A stretch of 64,000 nt of DNA from Streptococcus taonis (GTDB lineage: Bacteria; Bacillota; Bacilli; Lactobacillales; Streptococcaceae). Of this stretch, positions 27,801 to 36,391 are shown one piece after another; position 1 is the stretch's first letter; each line of letters begins with the position of its first letter. The stretch spans positions 114,694 through 178,693 of the forward strand of contig NZ_JARZZP010000002.1 in NCBI RefSeq assembly GCF_029948085.1, given 5' to 3'. The notes below the pieces were generated by a model that worked only from the letters and a program-made list of their open reading frames with translations, was not told the DNA's origin and did no database searches. The position numbers were made by a program, and so were the translations under genes.

Positions 27801-28996
27801 TTAGCAGGCACTTCTGGTTTTGCTGGAGTAGCAGGTTTAATAACTTCTTCAGTTGTTTTTTCACCAACTACAGTATTAGTTTTACCAGTTTCAACTTGTT
27901 CTTTGTTTCCTGGTAAAGTTGCTTGGTTATTACCTTCAACCTTATCTTTTTTCTCTTCTAAAGTTTTTTCTTCTTTAGTTGGAGTACCAGTTGTTTGGTC
28001 TTTGTTTTCTGGAACAGTTGGAGTTGTAACTTTAGTTTCAACTTCTTTTTTCTCTTCCTTCTTATCTAAGACCTTATCTTTTTCCGGCTTAGCTTCAGGT
28101 AATTTTTCTTGAACTTCAGGAGTTCCTTTTTCGATAACCACCAACTCTGGAAGTTTAGTCTGGACTTCAGGAGTGCCTTTTTCACTAACTACCAATTCAG
28201 GTAGTTTGGGTTGGACTTCTGGAGTTCCTTTGTCACTAATTACCAACTCAGGTAATTTAGGTTGAACTTCAGGAGTGCCTTTTTCACTAATTACCAACTC
28301 AGGTAATTTAGGTTGAACTTCAGGAGTACCTTTTTCGCTAATTACCAACTCAGGTAGTTTAGGCTGAACTTCTGGTGTTCCTTTGTCACTAACTACCAAT
28401 TCTGGTAGCTCTTGTTGAACAGCTGAAATACCTTTGTCATCTGTAACTACAAGTGATGGAAGTTCTGGTCGAACAACCAGCTTCCCTTTTTCTAATGTCG
28501 TTTTTTCTACCTCAACTTTTTTAGTTAAGCTATCAGATTTTTCCAGTATTTTATTATCTTTATTACCTACCTCTTGTCTAGAAACTTGCTTAACTGCTTC
28601 TTCACCTTCATTTGTTACCTGTGACTTAAGCTTTTCCTCTACCTTCGTTATTTCTGATAATTTTTCATATGATTTATCGAGAGATTTAATCGAATCTTCA
28701 ACACCAACTTCTTTAGTAGCTACAAATACTTTGGACAATTCCTCTTTGGCATCTACTTTAGGTGGGAAACTCTTCTCTGTTTCTTTAATAGTATCAGTTG
28801 TTGAGTATTCTTTTTCTTTTGAAGAAGAATCTGAAACAGTAACACTTTCAGATTTTCCTTGGTTTTGACTCGATTGATTTTGCAACACAACAGTTCCAGC
28901 TAAAATTCCTAAAAGTGCGACAATTGCTGCTGAGATTACCCAACCTCTTCTACCTTTTTTCAAAGTCTTTTTTTCGTTAGTATTTTGTCTATCCAT
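24806..28996 (-). CDS. Giant membrane-anchored G5-repeat surface protein with C-terminal CAP domain
   Basis: A 1396-residue protein. Residues 1-18 are basic and residues 19-38 form one hydrophobic helix, so it is probably held by a signal anchor; no LPXTG signal is present. A charged region is followed by six or so 17-residue repeats (core LPELVISEKGTPEV, about residues 190-305), a Pro/Glu-rich linker, then about nine G5-like modules (about 425-1126), two of which are a near-identical 156-residue duplication. The last 175 residues resemble a CAP/SCP domain (LLNEERTRKGL, VANIRANEMA). It probably belongs to an operon with the two genes upstream. Function is unknown; G5 modules suggest glycan or zinc-dependent adhesion. 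Confidence 0.85.
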   Translation of the reverse strand: MDRQNTNEKKTLKKGRRGWVISAAIVALLGILAGTVVLQNQSSQNQGKSESVTVSDSSSKEKEYSTTDTIKETEKSFPPKVDAKEELSKVFVATKEVGVEDSIKSLDKSYEKLSEITKVEEKLKSQVTNEGEEAVKQVSRQEVGNKDNKILEKSDSLTKKVEVEKTTLEKGKLVVRPELPSLVVTDDKGISAVQQELPELVVSDKGTPEVQPKLPELVISEKGTPEVQPKLPELVISEKGTPEVQPKLPELVISDKGTPEVQPKLPELVVSEKGTPEVQTKLPELVVIEKGTPEVQEKLPEAKPEKDKVLDKKEEKKEVETKVTTPTVPENKDQTTGTPTKEEKTLEEKKDKVEGNNQATLPGNKEQVETGKTNTVVGEKTTEEVIKPATPAKPEVPAKPAEDGKPAVEAQPAIPAQPEVKKVVTTRTEVETSVIEPGVQHVPDANLNVGETQVVQEGVAGKTETTYTITIENGVEVSRVATGTQTIPAVDKVIHVGAKTSKEVVRTTKEEVVRTPILPGTEYVPDENLDAGVEKEVRAGQSGEKLEVYTVTLEDGVEIGRTLVSSTQKDAKNRVVHVGTKVSKKNLETVTRETHKVEHKVTSSTNPDLPKGEKKVIQVGKDGSYELVTIVVTTPDGKEVSRDEKRENEVPAVYEIVEIGTGENVETSRTSRTVEVNYETEEVKDETLNEGKRVVETKGQKGSYTETTIVYGNGRSSVVKSDEVKPVKEVVRVGTHKVLTENKTRVERKAGENFKTVEVKSDKLFSDQRVVKTKGKNGEIIENYKDYYEDGKLVKSELVNTETVPAVDEVVEVGTKDRYTYANEDKVITAVGEKRVADSNLFEGDETVEDAVNGKETYKVKYSNDENQNRTEVSRELIKTVPAKQKVVHYGTKKLMSKVTEEETETISHGYRTENDATLFEGESRTEDGSDGYKRYRKVISVNNKTGERTVKSRELVETKDAVDTITFKGTKERYTYVNEDKVIVSVGEKRVADSNLFEGDETVEDAVNGKETYKVKYLNDENQTRTEISRELINSVPAKQKVVHYGTKKLMSEVTEEETETISHGSRTENDSNLFEGESRTENGRDGFKRYRKVISVNNKTGERTVKSRELVETKDAVDTITFNGTKKKRVADPTDVIVPTSDDNYDIDGTWKDIKSLGENGLDPNNEDHRSAKYLHDNLSQADKDRVAVDETDDGDDLPRDMGLVSVWKASRLSQAELDKLEQIIDNRKLNEHFMELLNEERTRKGLTPATIAADDSELTRVANIRANEMADHGSLRYQGKKEGKHKRPDGSRWSTAYDPEFYKQTNAMTENAAEATDVWDIVSLTNEKALAHNFYTRWKHSKSHYAAMMMGDGYSPANKNVQFRVALGFANHSLTSGKAINVVAMMEIASMMD
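25620..26555 (-). repeat. Tandem duplication of a 468-bp segment inside the G5/CAP gene
   Basis: Two consecutive 156-codon units run through the same series of motifs (GEKRVADSNLFEGDETVED, KQKVVHYGTKKLMS, ETETISHG, KVISVNNKTGERTVKSREL). Measured from the same landmark, copies start exactly 468 bases apart (25623 and 26091). The few differences are mostly single substitutions, indicating a recent or homogenised duplication. Confidence 0.9.
28090..28440 (-). repeat. 51-bp tandem repeats in the G5/CAP gene
   Basis: About six units of 17 codons with core LPELVISEKGTPEVQPK alternate Ile/Val and Glu/Asp at fixed positions. They form a proline-spaced stalk between the membrane helix and the G5 array. 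Confidence 0.9.
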
Positions 28997-29043
28997 CTTT
29001 ATTTTCCTGACTTTTCAATGATTCTCTCTTTAACATACCTACA

Positions 29044-29475
29044 CTATCTAATATATTTTTTAGAAAAACGATAATTTCGAACAGTACCTATAATACCTCC
29101 TATGCTGCATGTAAATAAAATCAGAATAAAAATGGAAAAGCTATCGCCAATTACTTTAATACTATATAGATAATTAAAAATTAAAAATAAAGGTAGCGAA
29201 ATCGGCAGTATAGTACAGCTCACAGCAGCTCGTCTCATTTCTTTGGTCTCTCCACTCATAAACCAAGTCAAAGGCAAAAATCGCATCCAGTTTAAATATT
29301 CTTTCTGTTGGATTTTTTCTTCAAATAACTGAGTAAATAAAGTATAAAACGGCAATGCGACATAGTAAGTTGCTTTGACTAAAAAGTACATTACAGTTAT
29401 AAAAATGGCAAAACCCCACCACATATCTCTATCTGTTTGATCAATATCACTTTCATATTTCGGTTTTCCAAACAT
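29044..29475 (-). CDS. Unrecognised four-helix membrane protein
   Basis: A 143-residue protein I do not recognise. An acidic N-terminus (ESDIDQTDRDMW) is followed by about four hydrophobic segments, roughly residues 20-48, 66-76 (weak), 85-105 and 112-130, and a basic tail. It starts 18 bases after the larger membrane-protein gene and ends 47 bases before the G5/CAP gene, with no terminator or clear promoter in either gap. The spacing implies a shared transcript. A role in export, anchoring or immunity is possible, but nothing in the sequence decides. Confidence 0.6.
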   Translation of the reverse strand: MFGKPKYESDIDQTDRDMWWGFAIFITVMYFLVKATYYVALPFYTLFTQLFEEKIQQKEYLNWMRFLPLTWFMSGETKEMRRAAVSCTILPISLPLFLIFNYLYSIKVIGDSFSIFILILFTCSIGGIIGTVRNYRFSKKYIR

Positions 29476-29493
29476 CTTATTTCTCCTAATCTA

Positions 29494-30405
29494 TTATTTC
29501 ATTAAATTTGTAAATGTATTAATTGTTGTCATTTTGTTATTGTAATCAACTTTTCTTTGTAATTCTTGAAACTGATAATTTAATTGCTCTGTCCTTATCA
29601 AATCTTCATACATATTTTGCGCTTGTCCTAGGTCATAGGCTCTACCTTGATCAATTACATTAACCATATAAGCAAAAGCATCAAAATGAATATCTAATCC
29701 TGCTTGTTGCCTTGCATAAACAAATGGGATACTATTCAATTTCTCTATACAATAGTTTCTAGCTTGAGCAACTTCATCCTTATGTTCTTTTACTTGATTT
29801 GCTATTGGTTTTTCATGCTTCACTCGTTGATAAGCAAAATAAATTGGAGACCATAGCAGAACCCATGCTCCCACCCAAAGGGAGTATTCAAAAGGTTTAC
29901 TTAAGATTCCTAAACCAGAACTAGAAAATTCACCAAGTCTATCCATATAGGCAACTAAGAACAATGAACCTAAAATTCTGAAAATCCATCCCAAAACACT
30001 TAATTTCAGGTTGATAAGAGAAACATGTTTTCCATCTACTATATAAAAATACTTAGTCAGGTCTTCTACTCTTTTAGACCAAATAGCAGCTTCAACTATT
30101 AAGTTTCTACTCCGTTTAGGCTCTTCTATTGTCGAAAGATATTCTTGTAAAACAGTCTGGTATGATTGCGGATTAGCGATAGGATAATATTCATATTTTT
30201 TGCCTTCTGCAGTAATGACATCAAGTGAATGGTATGTCCCATTATCAAAAACTTCAGACCAATGTTTATTTGGTAACCGCCCTTTTACATAAGCTTCCCA
30301 AATAGTCCATTCATCAAACAAATCTGACTTATATTCATCCGGAATAATTCCTAAAAAATAATCTAACTCATTCTCCTCTTGAGAAATAATATCACTCTTA
30401 TTCAT
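29494..30405 (-). CDS. Unrecognised membrane protein with two central helices
   Basis: A 303-residue protein of unknown family. The soluble N-terminal region (residues 1-130) includes DYFLGIIPDEYKSDLFDEW. Two hydrophobic helices lie at about 136-157 and 172-192, and a helical, Gln-rich C-terminal region ends with YQFQELQRKVDYNNKMTTIN. The ribosome site GGAAAGGAG is good. It is the first gene of the probable three-gene operon with the small membrane protein and the G5/CAP protein, and a palindrome covers its promoter. Confidence 0.65.
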   Translation of the reverse strand: MNKSDIISQEENELDYFLGIIPDEYKSDLFDEWTIWEAYVKGRLPNKHWSEVFDNGTYHSLDVITAEGKKYEYYPIANPQSYQTVLQEYLSTIEEPKRSRNLIVEAAIWSKRVEDLTKYFYIVDGKHVSLINLKLSVLGWIFRILGSLFLVAYMDRLGEFSSSGLGILSKPFEYSLWVGAWVLLWSPIYFAYQRVKHEKPIANQVKEHKDEVAQARNYCIEKLNSIPFVYARQQAGLDIHFDAFAYMVNVIDQGRAYDLGQAQNMYEDLIRTEQLNYQFQELQRKVDYNNKMTTINTFTNLMK

Positions 30406-30427
30406 CTATAACTCTCCTTTCCTAGTT

Positions 30428-30460
30428 ATTTTATCATATTGTGGATATATACACAATATG
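30428..30460 (-). promoter_or_regulatory. Promoter with perfect palindromic operator, surface-protein cassette
   Basis: CATATTGTG (30435-30443) and CACAATATG (30452-30460) are exact reverse complements across GATATATA. On the minus strand -35 TTGTGT (30456-30451) and -10 TAAAAT (30433-30428) are 17 bases apart, so the palindrome fills the promoter spacer and overlaps the -35. It lies between the divergent operon and the XRE gene. Confidence 0.75.
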
Positions 30461-30501
30461 AAGTCAGATACTTTTTTCTTATAATTAAATAAAAGGAGTT
30501 G

Positions 30502-30738
30502 ATGACGATAATCAGTTTTAACCCACTCTGGGCTACAATGAAGAAAAAAGAAATTTCTCAATATAAGTTATTAAAATCCGGAGTTGATAACAAAACTCTT
30601 GACAGCTTAAAGAAAAACAAAAACATAACTTTACTAACTCTAGAAAAGCTATGTCTCATTTTAGATTGTCTTCCAAATGATATCGTTGAATTTATCGAAG
30701 AAACTCCCGATTCAAATATTAGTAACACATTTATCTAG
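30502..30738 (+). CDS. Small XRE-family (Cro/CI-type) regulator
   Basis: A 78-residue protein made of one helix-turn-helix domain. The ATG at 30502 is preferred to the TTG at 30499 because AAAGGAG ends only one base before the TTG. The pattern FNPLWATMKKKEISQYKLLK, then LDSLKKNKNITLLTLEKLCLILDCLPNDI, matches the compact YozG-like Cro/CI group. A -10 (TATAAT, 30480-30485) precedes it. It is divergent from the membrane-protein operon with a palindrome between them, so it is the obvious candidate repressor. Confidence 0.82.
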   Translation: MTIISFNPLWATMKKKEISQYKLLKSGVDNKTLDSLKKNKNITLLTLEKLCLILDCLPNDIVEFIEETPDSNISNTFI

Positions 30739-30866
30739 TTCTAATATTTATTCTTGTATTGGAACATTTACTTAATCTACCTTCTATGACATTGTTCACA
30801 GTATAAATCCAATAATCAGAACAAAAACTCAATTTGACTAGAAACTTCGAAAAACATTTCCACAAT
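30739..30866. other. Intergenic stretch with no recognised feature
   Basis: Between the XRE gene and the pyrE terminator there is A/T-rich sequence with no open frame, repeat or promoter that I can support. Confidence 0.5.
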
Positions 30867-30914
30867 AAAACGCATCATATCAAGCTTTTCTACACCTGAT
30901 ATGATGCGTTTTTA
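30867..30914 (-). terminator. pyrFE operon terminator
   Basis: AACGCATCATATC pairs perfectly with GATATGATGCGTT around a 15-base loop, with flanking A and T runs. It lies about 40 bases after the pyrE stop and could also stop the converging XRE transcript. Confidence 0.92.
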
Positions 30915-30952
30915 TATTATGAAAGTCTCTTTCTCAAAACTCTTTGATTTTT

Positions 30953-31585
30953 CTACACTTCTTGCCAATTTTCCTGGTCTTCTTTAAATCGTTTTAAAAG
31001 GTCAAGTCCTTCTGGTGTGATGTAGCCTTCTTCTTGGGCTAGGTGGATAAGCTCGCTATAGTTTGAAAGGGTCACCAGTTTGACACCAGCATCCGCAAAG
31101 TTCTTATCTGCTTTTGCTAGTTGATAGCTAAAGATAGCTACAACACCTAGAACATCTGCTCCTTCACGCTTGGCAGCAGCCACGGCCTCAAGAACTGAGC
31201 CACCAGTTGAAATCAAATCTTCAACAACGACCATCTTTTGCCCTTGGGCTACACGGCCTTCAATTTGGTTGCCTGCTCCGTGGTCTTTTGGTTTGCTACG
31301 AATATAAGCAAATGGCAGATTCATCTTATCAGCGATGATGGCTCCGTGTGGAATCCCTGCTGTTGCAGTTCCTGCAATCACTTCTACTTCAGGAAAGGCT
31401 TCTTTGATAGCTTCCACAAAACCATTTTCAATCAAGTTGCGTGTTTCTGGGTATGCAAGCGTTACACGGTTGTCCGTATAAATCGGTGACTTAATGCCTG
31501 ATGCCCATGTGAAGGGCTCTTCTGGTTTGAGGTAAACGGCCTGAATTTTCAATAGATGGCTAGCGATGTCTTTAGCAAGTGTCAT
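30953..31585 (-). CDS. pyrE: Orotate phosphoribosyltransferase
   Basis: A 210-residue cytosolic enzyme converting orotate and PRPP to OMP in de novo pyrimidine synthesis. The PRPP-binding motif is [13 protein letters not shown] (about residue 118), and the N-terminal [16 protein letters not shown] binds orotate. It lies 38 bases after pyrF and ends the pair, before a strong terminator. Confidence 0.97.
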   Translation of the reverse strand: MTLAKDIASHLLKIQAVYLKPEEPFTWASGIKSPIYTDNRVTLAYPETRNLIENGFVEAIKEAFPEVEVIAGTATAGIPHGAIIADKMNLPFAYIRSKPKDHGAGNQIEGRVAQGQKMVVVEDLISTGGSVLEAVAAAKREGADVLGVVAIFSYQLAKADKNFADAGVKLVTLSNYSELIHLAQEEGYITPEGLDLLKRFKEDQENWQEV

Positions 31586-31623
31586 GGTGTGCTCCTTTTT
31601 ATAGTATTAAATGAATCTTCTTT

Positions 31624-32325
31624 TTAAACCCAATCTTGTGTCCATTCTTCTTTGATGGCATGGTAGGCTGCGACTGGATCAGCTGCTTGCGTAATCGGAC
31701 GCCCAACTACGATGTAGTCACTGCCAATCTGGTAAGCTTGTCCTGGGGTTACTACCCGTTTCTGATCTCCTGCTTCTGTCCCTCTTGGGCGAATCCCTGG
31801 TGTCAGACAGATAAAGTCTTCATGAGTTGCTTGTTTGATAAGCTTGGCTTCTTGAGCCGAGCAAACGACTCCATCTAGACCAGCTTCAGCTGTTTTCTGG
31901 GCATAGTGGATAACCGACTCTTGGAGGCTGGTTTGGATATTTTGACACTCCTGCATTTGTTCTTCCGAGGTTGAGGTTAATTGGGTCACCGCTATGAGAA
32001 TCCCCTTATCTCCCAATCCTTCACGCGCTGCCTGCATCATCTCAACTCCACCTGCTGCCTGCACATTGGTCATATCAACTCCTAGGTTGGATAAGATTTT
32101 CATGGTTGATTTGACTGTATTGGGAATATCATGCAGTTTGAGATCCAAAAAGACACTATGTCCTAATGACTTCAAATAGCGGACAACTTCAGGTCCTACA
32201 GCATAGTAGATTTCCATTCCTACTTTGACATAGAGCTTTTCCTCTGCTGGAAATAGGGCTAAGAACTCCTTGGCTTCTTCAAAACTTGGAAAATCCAGAG
32301 CAATGACTGGGCGACTTTCACGCAT
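31624..32325 (-). CDS. pyrF: Orotidine 5'-phosphate decarboxylase
   Basis: A 233-residue TIM-barrel enzyme that decarboxylates OMP to UMP. The catalytic Asp-Lys-Asp array is in [12 protein letters not shown] (about residue 60), and the phosphate-binding end has VVGRPIT. It is first in the pyrF-pyrE pair and has a PyrR-type attenuator in its leader. Confidence 0.97.
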   Translation of the reverse strand: MRESRPVIALDFPSFEEAKEFLALFPAEEKLYVKVGMEIYYAVGPEVVRYLKSLGHSVFLDLKLHDIPNTVKSTMKILSNLGVDMTNVQAAGGVEMMQAAREGLGDKGILIAVTQLTSTSEEQMQECQNIQTSLQESVIHYAQKTAEAGLDGVVCSAQEAKLIKQATHEDFICLTPGIRPRGTEAGDQKRVVTPGQAYQIGSDYIVVGRPITQAADPVAAYHAIKEEWTQDWV

Positions 32326-32377
32326 GCGTTTCTCCTCTTATCTTTCTTATCAGCCCAGCTTCCGTCAAAAAGACTAC

Positions 32378-32465
32378 AAAAAAGGAACCTGCCAACAGCA
32401 AGGTTCCACGAAAAATGGGTAGAATCCACCCTTTCACCGCCTAACCTTAGCTGCCTCTCTGGACT
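32378..32465 (-). promoter_or_regulatory. PyrR-dependent transcription attenuator of pyrFE
   Basis: On the minus strand the leader contains AGTCCAGAGAGGCAG (32465-32451), the conserved PyrR-binding loop of pyr mRNA. It is followed by a terminator of 7 bp (GGAACCT/AGGTTCC at 32384-32407) with a run of T residues. In the known mechanism, UMP-bound PyrR holds the anti-antiterminator and lets the terminator form, lowering pyrFE expression when uridylates are plentiful. No pyrR is in the window. Confidence 0.93.
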
Positions 32466-32484
32466 GCTTTAAAGGTTTTTTACT

Positions 32485-32513
32485 ATTCTATTATTTAAAG
32501 CGGGACTTGTCAA
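32485..32513 (-). promoter_or_regulatory. pyrFE promoter
   Basis: -35 TTGACA (32513-32508) and -10 TAGAAT (32490-32485) are separated by 17 bases, placing the start point just upstream of the PyrR-binding loop. Confidence 0.88.
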
Positions 32514-32581
32514 GTAAAAACTAGTATTCGACGAACTTTAAAGCCAAGACTCACAATCAAGTCAACAGAATCATCTTAAGC

Positions 32582-33874
32582 TTAACGACTCTGTGATTGT
32601 TGGGTTGTTTGATTTTGAGTTTGATTCCCTTGCTCTTCTTGTTTTTTCTTTTCTTCTTCCTGCTTCTTCTTTTCCTCTTCTTTAGCTTTGATTCTTGCTT
32701 CTTCTAAAGCCTTATCCGTTAAGCTATAACTATAGATCCCGACTTCCATATCAATACCGCTCGGAACTGTTAGTTGGGGTTTAATCTTACTATAGTAAGG
32801 CAATTTTTTACCTAGTTCTGATAAAGGAACCAAAATCTCATCCGTATCATACATGGTAATCTTGAGCAGATCACTGGTTACACTAGTTGGAGCCAATTCA
32901 ATCGTTTTGATCGCCTGCTTAATCTCTGGGCTGACTTCAGCTAGTTGTTCAATCAAGGTTTTGACTTGCTGCTCATCGTTAAAGAGTACGGACATATAGG
33001 TTTCTGGAAGACTGACTAGACTAACTGGACTGGTTTCCACCATCCCACTAGAAAGAATCGGATAATGGTCCTCTCCAGAAACATAATAGGCTACAATCAC
33101 GTATTCCTTGACCTGGATGGTGAAATTGGTCGGGAATTGATAGCGAATACTAGCAGATTCAATCCAGTGATTAGACTTAATCATCTCAGCATGTTTGTCT
33201 TTATTGAGGAGCAGGCTAAAGGTATAGTCACTATCACGAATCCCTGAAGCCTCTTTAATTTGGTCTGCATTGGTCTCTACTGTCCCAGTGACTTCTATGT
33301 TTTTCAGAGTTGAGTATGGCGTCAAAAGATAGATGGAAAAGAACAAGACAAGCAAACTTGGGATTAGAATCGTAACAGCACGCCAGATATGAACACTTGG
33401 AATAGAAGGCTTAGCAATCTTTTCCTTAGACTTAGATCTCTTTTCTTCTACTTTTGTTTCTTCAGATTTTTCGTCAGATTTTTCGCCCTCTTCTTCCACT
33501 AGTTCTGGTTCAGTAGTTTCCTCCTCATTTTCAAGCGAGTACTGGTCTTCTACACTCTCCTTCTGCTCTTCAGGATTAGAATCTGAATCATCTTCCTCCT
33601 CAGTGTCCTCAGATAAGTCTGACTCTTGTTCTTCCTTGGTCTCTTCCTCAGCCTTTTTACGCAGATATTCACGGTTCTGCTTCTGCCACTCTGATAAAGT
33701 GGTTTCTTCTTCCGGAGCTTTTGCAACTTCTTTTTTATTGGTATCTGCTTGGGCCTTTTCTTTGGCTAGTTGGGCCTCTTCTTCAGCTTTTTTTTGAAGA
33801 TATTCTTGATTTCGTTTTTGCCACTCTGACAATTCCTTGCCTTGAGTTGGCTCTTGTTTCTTATCCTTTGACAT
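32582..33874 (-). CDS. divIB: Cell division protein DivIB/FtsQ
   Basis: A 430-residue bitopic membrane protein of the division site, partnering with DivIC and FtsL. A long charged cytoplasmic region (1-165) precedes one helix (about 168-190), then the POTRA domain (TLKNIEVTGTVETNADQIKEA) and the beta domain. The tail after about residue 385 is Lys/Glu/Gln-rich. The cytoplasmic part carries two copies of an LSEWQK(R/Q)N(Q/R)EYL motif 45 residues apart. It is third in the murD-murG-divIB cluster. Confidence 0.94.
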   Translation of the reverse strand: MSKDKKQEPTQGKELSEWQKRNQEYLQKKAEEEAQLAKEKAQADTNKKEVAKAPEEETTLSEWQKQNREYLRKKAEEETKEEQESDLSEDTEEEDDSDSNPEEQKESVEDQYSLENEEETTEPELVEEEGEKSDEKSEETKVEEKRSKSKEKIAKPSIPSVHIWRAVTILIPSLLVLFFSIYLLTPYSTLKNIEVTGTVETNADQIKEASGIRDSDYTFSLLLNKDKHAEMIKSNHWIESASIRYQFPTNFTIQVKEYVIVAYYVSGEDHYPILSSGMVETSPVSLVSLPETYMSVLFNDEQQVKTLIEQLAEVSPEIKQAIKTIELAPTSVTSDLLKITMYDTDEILVPLSELGKKLPYYSKIKPQLTVPSGIDMEVGIYSYSLTDKALEEARIKAKEEEKKKQEEEKKKQEEQGNQTQNQTTQQSQSR

Positions 33875-33883
33875 CGATTTTCC

Positions 33884-34942
33884 TTATGATAGATCTTTTG
33901 TTAGTAGCGCATAAAAATCCGCCACAGATTTTAATTCATGAGAATTCTTCATCGTGTTCTGGTAGTCTTCTTTGTGGGTCAAAAGCTTGCTTACTTTTTC
34001 TTCTAAAGTAGACAAGGTCAAATCGCCCTCTTGCAACTCCTCAGCATAGCCTTTTTTCACAAAGTAAGCCGCATTTTCAATCTGATCTCCACGGCTGGCT
34101 TCACGACCTAGTGGCACAATGACATGCAATTTAGCCATGGCAAGGAGCTCAAAAATCGTATTGGCACCACCACGAGTGATGACCACATCAGCCATATTCA
34201 TGAGAGGTTGATAGAGCTCTGTCACGTAGTCAACTCGATAGAGGTTTGAACTTAGTTCATTTAAGCTAGCATCCCCTGTTAGGTTGATGATATTATAGCG
34301 ACTAGTCAGCTCTTCCTTGTGGTCTGTTACTAGTTGGTTAAAGACACGCGCACCAGCAGAACCTCCGACGAAAAGAAGAGTTGGTAGCTTATCATTGAAA
34401 GAAGTTCGGATATCCACCATTTCTTCAGGCTCTTCCATAATTGGTCCAGAAACCTTGGTCACAGCTCCTACATGTTCTACCTTAGTGAGGCTAGACGCTT
34501 GCTCAAAAGTAGAGTACATTTTAGTCGCAAACTTATAGGCAATTTTATTGGCCAATCCCATAGAGAGGTCAGACTCGTGGATAAAGACTGGTACTCTACA
34601 TACTCGCGCTGCAATAACAGGCGGAACAGATACAAATCCACCCTTAGAAAAGAGGGCTTGTGGACGAGCTCGAAGCATGATAAAGAGCGATTGAAGGATT
34701 CCAAAAGCAACCTTAAAGACGTCAACCATGTTTTGCCATGAGAAATAACGACGCAATTTTCCAGTTGCAATAGAATGGAAGGTGACATCTAAACCTGACT
34801 TGAGAATTTCATGATGCTCAATTCCGTTTTTGTCACCAATATAGTGGACTTCCCAGCCATCTTCGATAAACTTAGGCATTAACAAAAGGTTGAGGGTAAC
34901 GTGTCCAACCGTTCCCCCACCAGTAAATACTATTTTTTTCAT
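33884..34942 (-). CDS. murG: UDP-GlcNAc:lipid I transferase MurG
   Basis: A 352-residue peripheral membrane glycosyltransferase that adds GlcNAc to lipid I to make lipid II. N-terminal motif [14 protein letters not shown], central [12 protein letters not shown] and [11 protein letters not shown], and the UDP-GlcNAc-binding [16 protein letters not shown] are visible. It starts one base after murD ends and leads into divIB after nine bases. Confidence 0.97.
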   Translation of the reverse strand: MKKIVFTGGGTVGHVTLNLLLMPKFIEDGWEVHYIGDKNGIEHHEILKSGLDVTFHSIATGKLRRYFSWQNMVDVFKVAFGILQSLFIMLRARPQALFSKGGFVSVPPVIAARVCRVPVFIHESDLSMGLANKIAYKFATKMYSTFEQASSLTKVEHVGAVTKVSGPIMEEPEEMVDIRTSFNDKLPTLLFVGGSAGARVFNQLVTDHKEELTSRYNIINLTGDASLNELSSNLYRVDYVTELYQPLMNMADVVITRGGANTIFELLAMAKLHVIVPLGREASRGDQIENAAYFVKKGYAEELQEGDLTLSTLEEKVSKLLTHKEDYQNTMKNSHELKSVADFYALLTKDLS

Positions 34943-34943
34943 A

Positions 34944-36296
34944 TTATCCCTTTAACTCCGCTACAGTGTCGATAAAAAGATCTCCACGCACTTCAAAGTT
35001 GGCATACATATCCCAGCTAGCATTGGCTGGACTGAGGAGAACAACATCTCCTGCTTCTGCAAGTTCATAAGCCTTTCGAGTTGCATCAGCAATATCTCTT
35101 GCATCCACATAAGCCACACCAGCCTTATCCGCTGCACGTTTGACACGTTCTGCAGATTGACCGAGGATGACCATTTTCTTAAGTCCAGTAATATCAGGAA
35201 CCAATTCGTCAAACTCATTGCCACGGTCCAACCCACCAGCAATCAAGATAACCTTGCTATTATCAAATCCTGACAAGGCTTTTTGAGTTGCTAAGATATT
35301 GGTTGACTTACTATCGTTATAAAATTTAACGCCATTGATTTGATCTACAAACTGGAGACGGTGTTTAACGCCACCAAAAGCTGACAAGGTTTCATTGATG
35401 GTTTCATTGTCAACACCACGAAGTTTAGCAACAGCAATGGTTGCAAGAGCATTTTCCACATTGTGGCTACCTGGAACACCGATTTCATCAGCTGCCATAA
35501 CTTTTTCACCACGGAAGTAAAGAAGACCATCTTCAAGATAAGCTCCATCAACCTTTTCCTGTGTTGAGAATGGTACTACAGTCGCATTTGTCTTTGTCGC
35601 AAGTTCTTTAGCTAATTCCTGGTTGAAGTTCAATACTAGGTAATCAGCAGCTGTCATATTGCTTTGAATATTCCACTTGGCTTCAACGTAGGCTTCAAAA
35701 GAACCGTGATAGTCAATATGGGTTGGCATCAGATTGGTGATAACAGCAATTTCAGGATGGAATTCCTGGATTCCCATTAGTTGGAAAGAGGATAGCTCCA
35801 TGACAAGAGTATCCTTATCTGTCACAGTTTGAGCCACTTGACTAGCAGGATATCCGATGTTCCCTGATAAAAGTCCATTTTGCCCTGCAGCAGTCAGAAC
35901 TTCTCCAATCATAGTGGTGGTCGTTGTCTTCCCATTTGAACCAGTAATACCGACGATTGGTGCTTCTGAGATCAAGTAGGCCAACTCAACCTCTGTCAAG
36001 ACTGGAATGCCTTTTTCTAGAGCTTTTTCAATCATTGGATTGCTATAAGGGATTCCTGGATTCTTCACCATGAGAGCAAAATCTTCGTCCAATAATTCCA
36101 AAGGATGACCACCAGTTACAACCTTGATACCATCTTCCAAAAGGCTTTGAGCCGCTGGATTTTCCTCAAAAGGTTTACCATCATTAACCGTTACAATGGC
36201 ACCAAGCTTGTCCAAAAGACGAGCTGCTGACTCACCTGATTTGGCCAAACCAAGGACTAATACTTTCTTATTTTCAAATTGATCAATTCGTTTCAT
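34944..36296 (-). CDS. murD: UDP-N-acetylmuramoylalanine--D-glutamate ligase MurD
   Basis: A 450-residue cytosolic Mur ligase that adds D-Glu to UDP-MurNAc-Ala. The ATP-binding loop is [17 protein letters not shown] (about residue 115), the central domain has [14 protein letters not shown] and the C-terminal domain [20 protein letters not shown]. First gene of the murD-murG-divIB part of the division and cell-wall cluster. Confidence 0.97.
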   Translation of the reverse strand: MKRIDQFENKKVLVLGLAKSGESAARLLDKLGAIVTVNDGKPFEENPAAQSLLEDGIKVVTGGHPLELLDEDFALMVKNPGIPYSNPMIEKALEKGIPVLTEVELAYLISEAPIVGITGSNGKTTTTTMIGEVLTAAGQNGLLSGNIGYPASQVAQTVTDKDTLVMELSSFQLMGIQEFHPEIAVITNLMPTHIDYHGSFEAYVEAKWNIQSNMTAADYLVLNFNQELAKELATKTNATVVPFSTQEKVDGAYLEDGLLYFRGEKVMAADEIGVPGSHNVENALATIAVAKLRGVDNETINETLSAFGGVKHRLQFVDQINGVKFYNDSKSTNILATQKALSGFDNSKVILIAGGLDRGNEFDELVPDITGLKKMVILGQSAERVKRAADKAGVAYVDARDIADATRKAYELAEAGDVVLLSPANASWDMYANFEVRGDLFIDTVAELKG

Positions 36297-36342
36297 ATCT
36301 AGAACTCCATTTCTACTCTTACTATTTTACCATTTTTATGAA

Positions 36343-36374
36343 AATAAAAAAGCCACAAAGGGCTTTCTTATTTG
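36343..36374 (-). terminator. Terminator after the ABC permease gene
   Basis: AAAGCC/GGCTTT pairs around ACAAA and is flanked by T-rich sequence on the minus strand. It separates the ABC exporter from murD. Confidence 0.8.
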
Positions 36375-36391
36375 TTTTTGTCCTCGACCAA

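Noticed and set aside
27512..27916. Plus-strand open frame rich in Ser, Phe and Asn opposite the G5/CAP gene
   Set aside because: Antisense shadow of G5 modules rich in Glu, Lys and Val codons, with no start signals.
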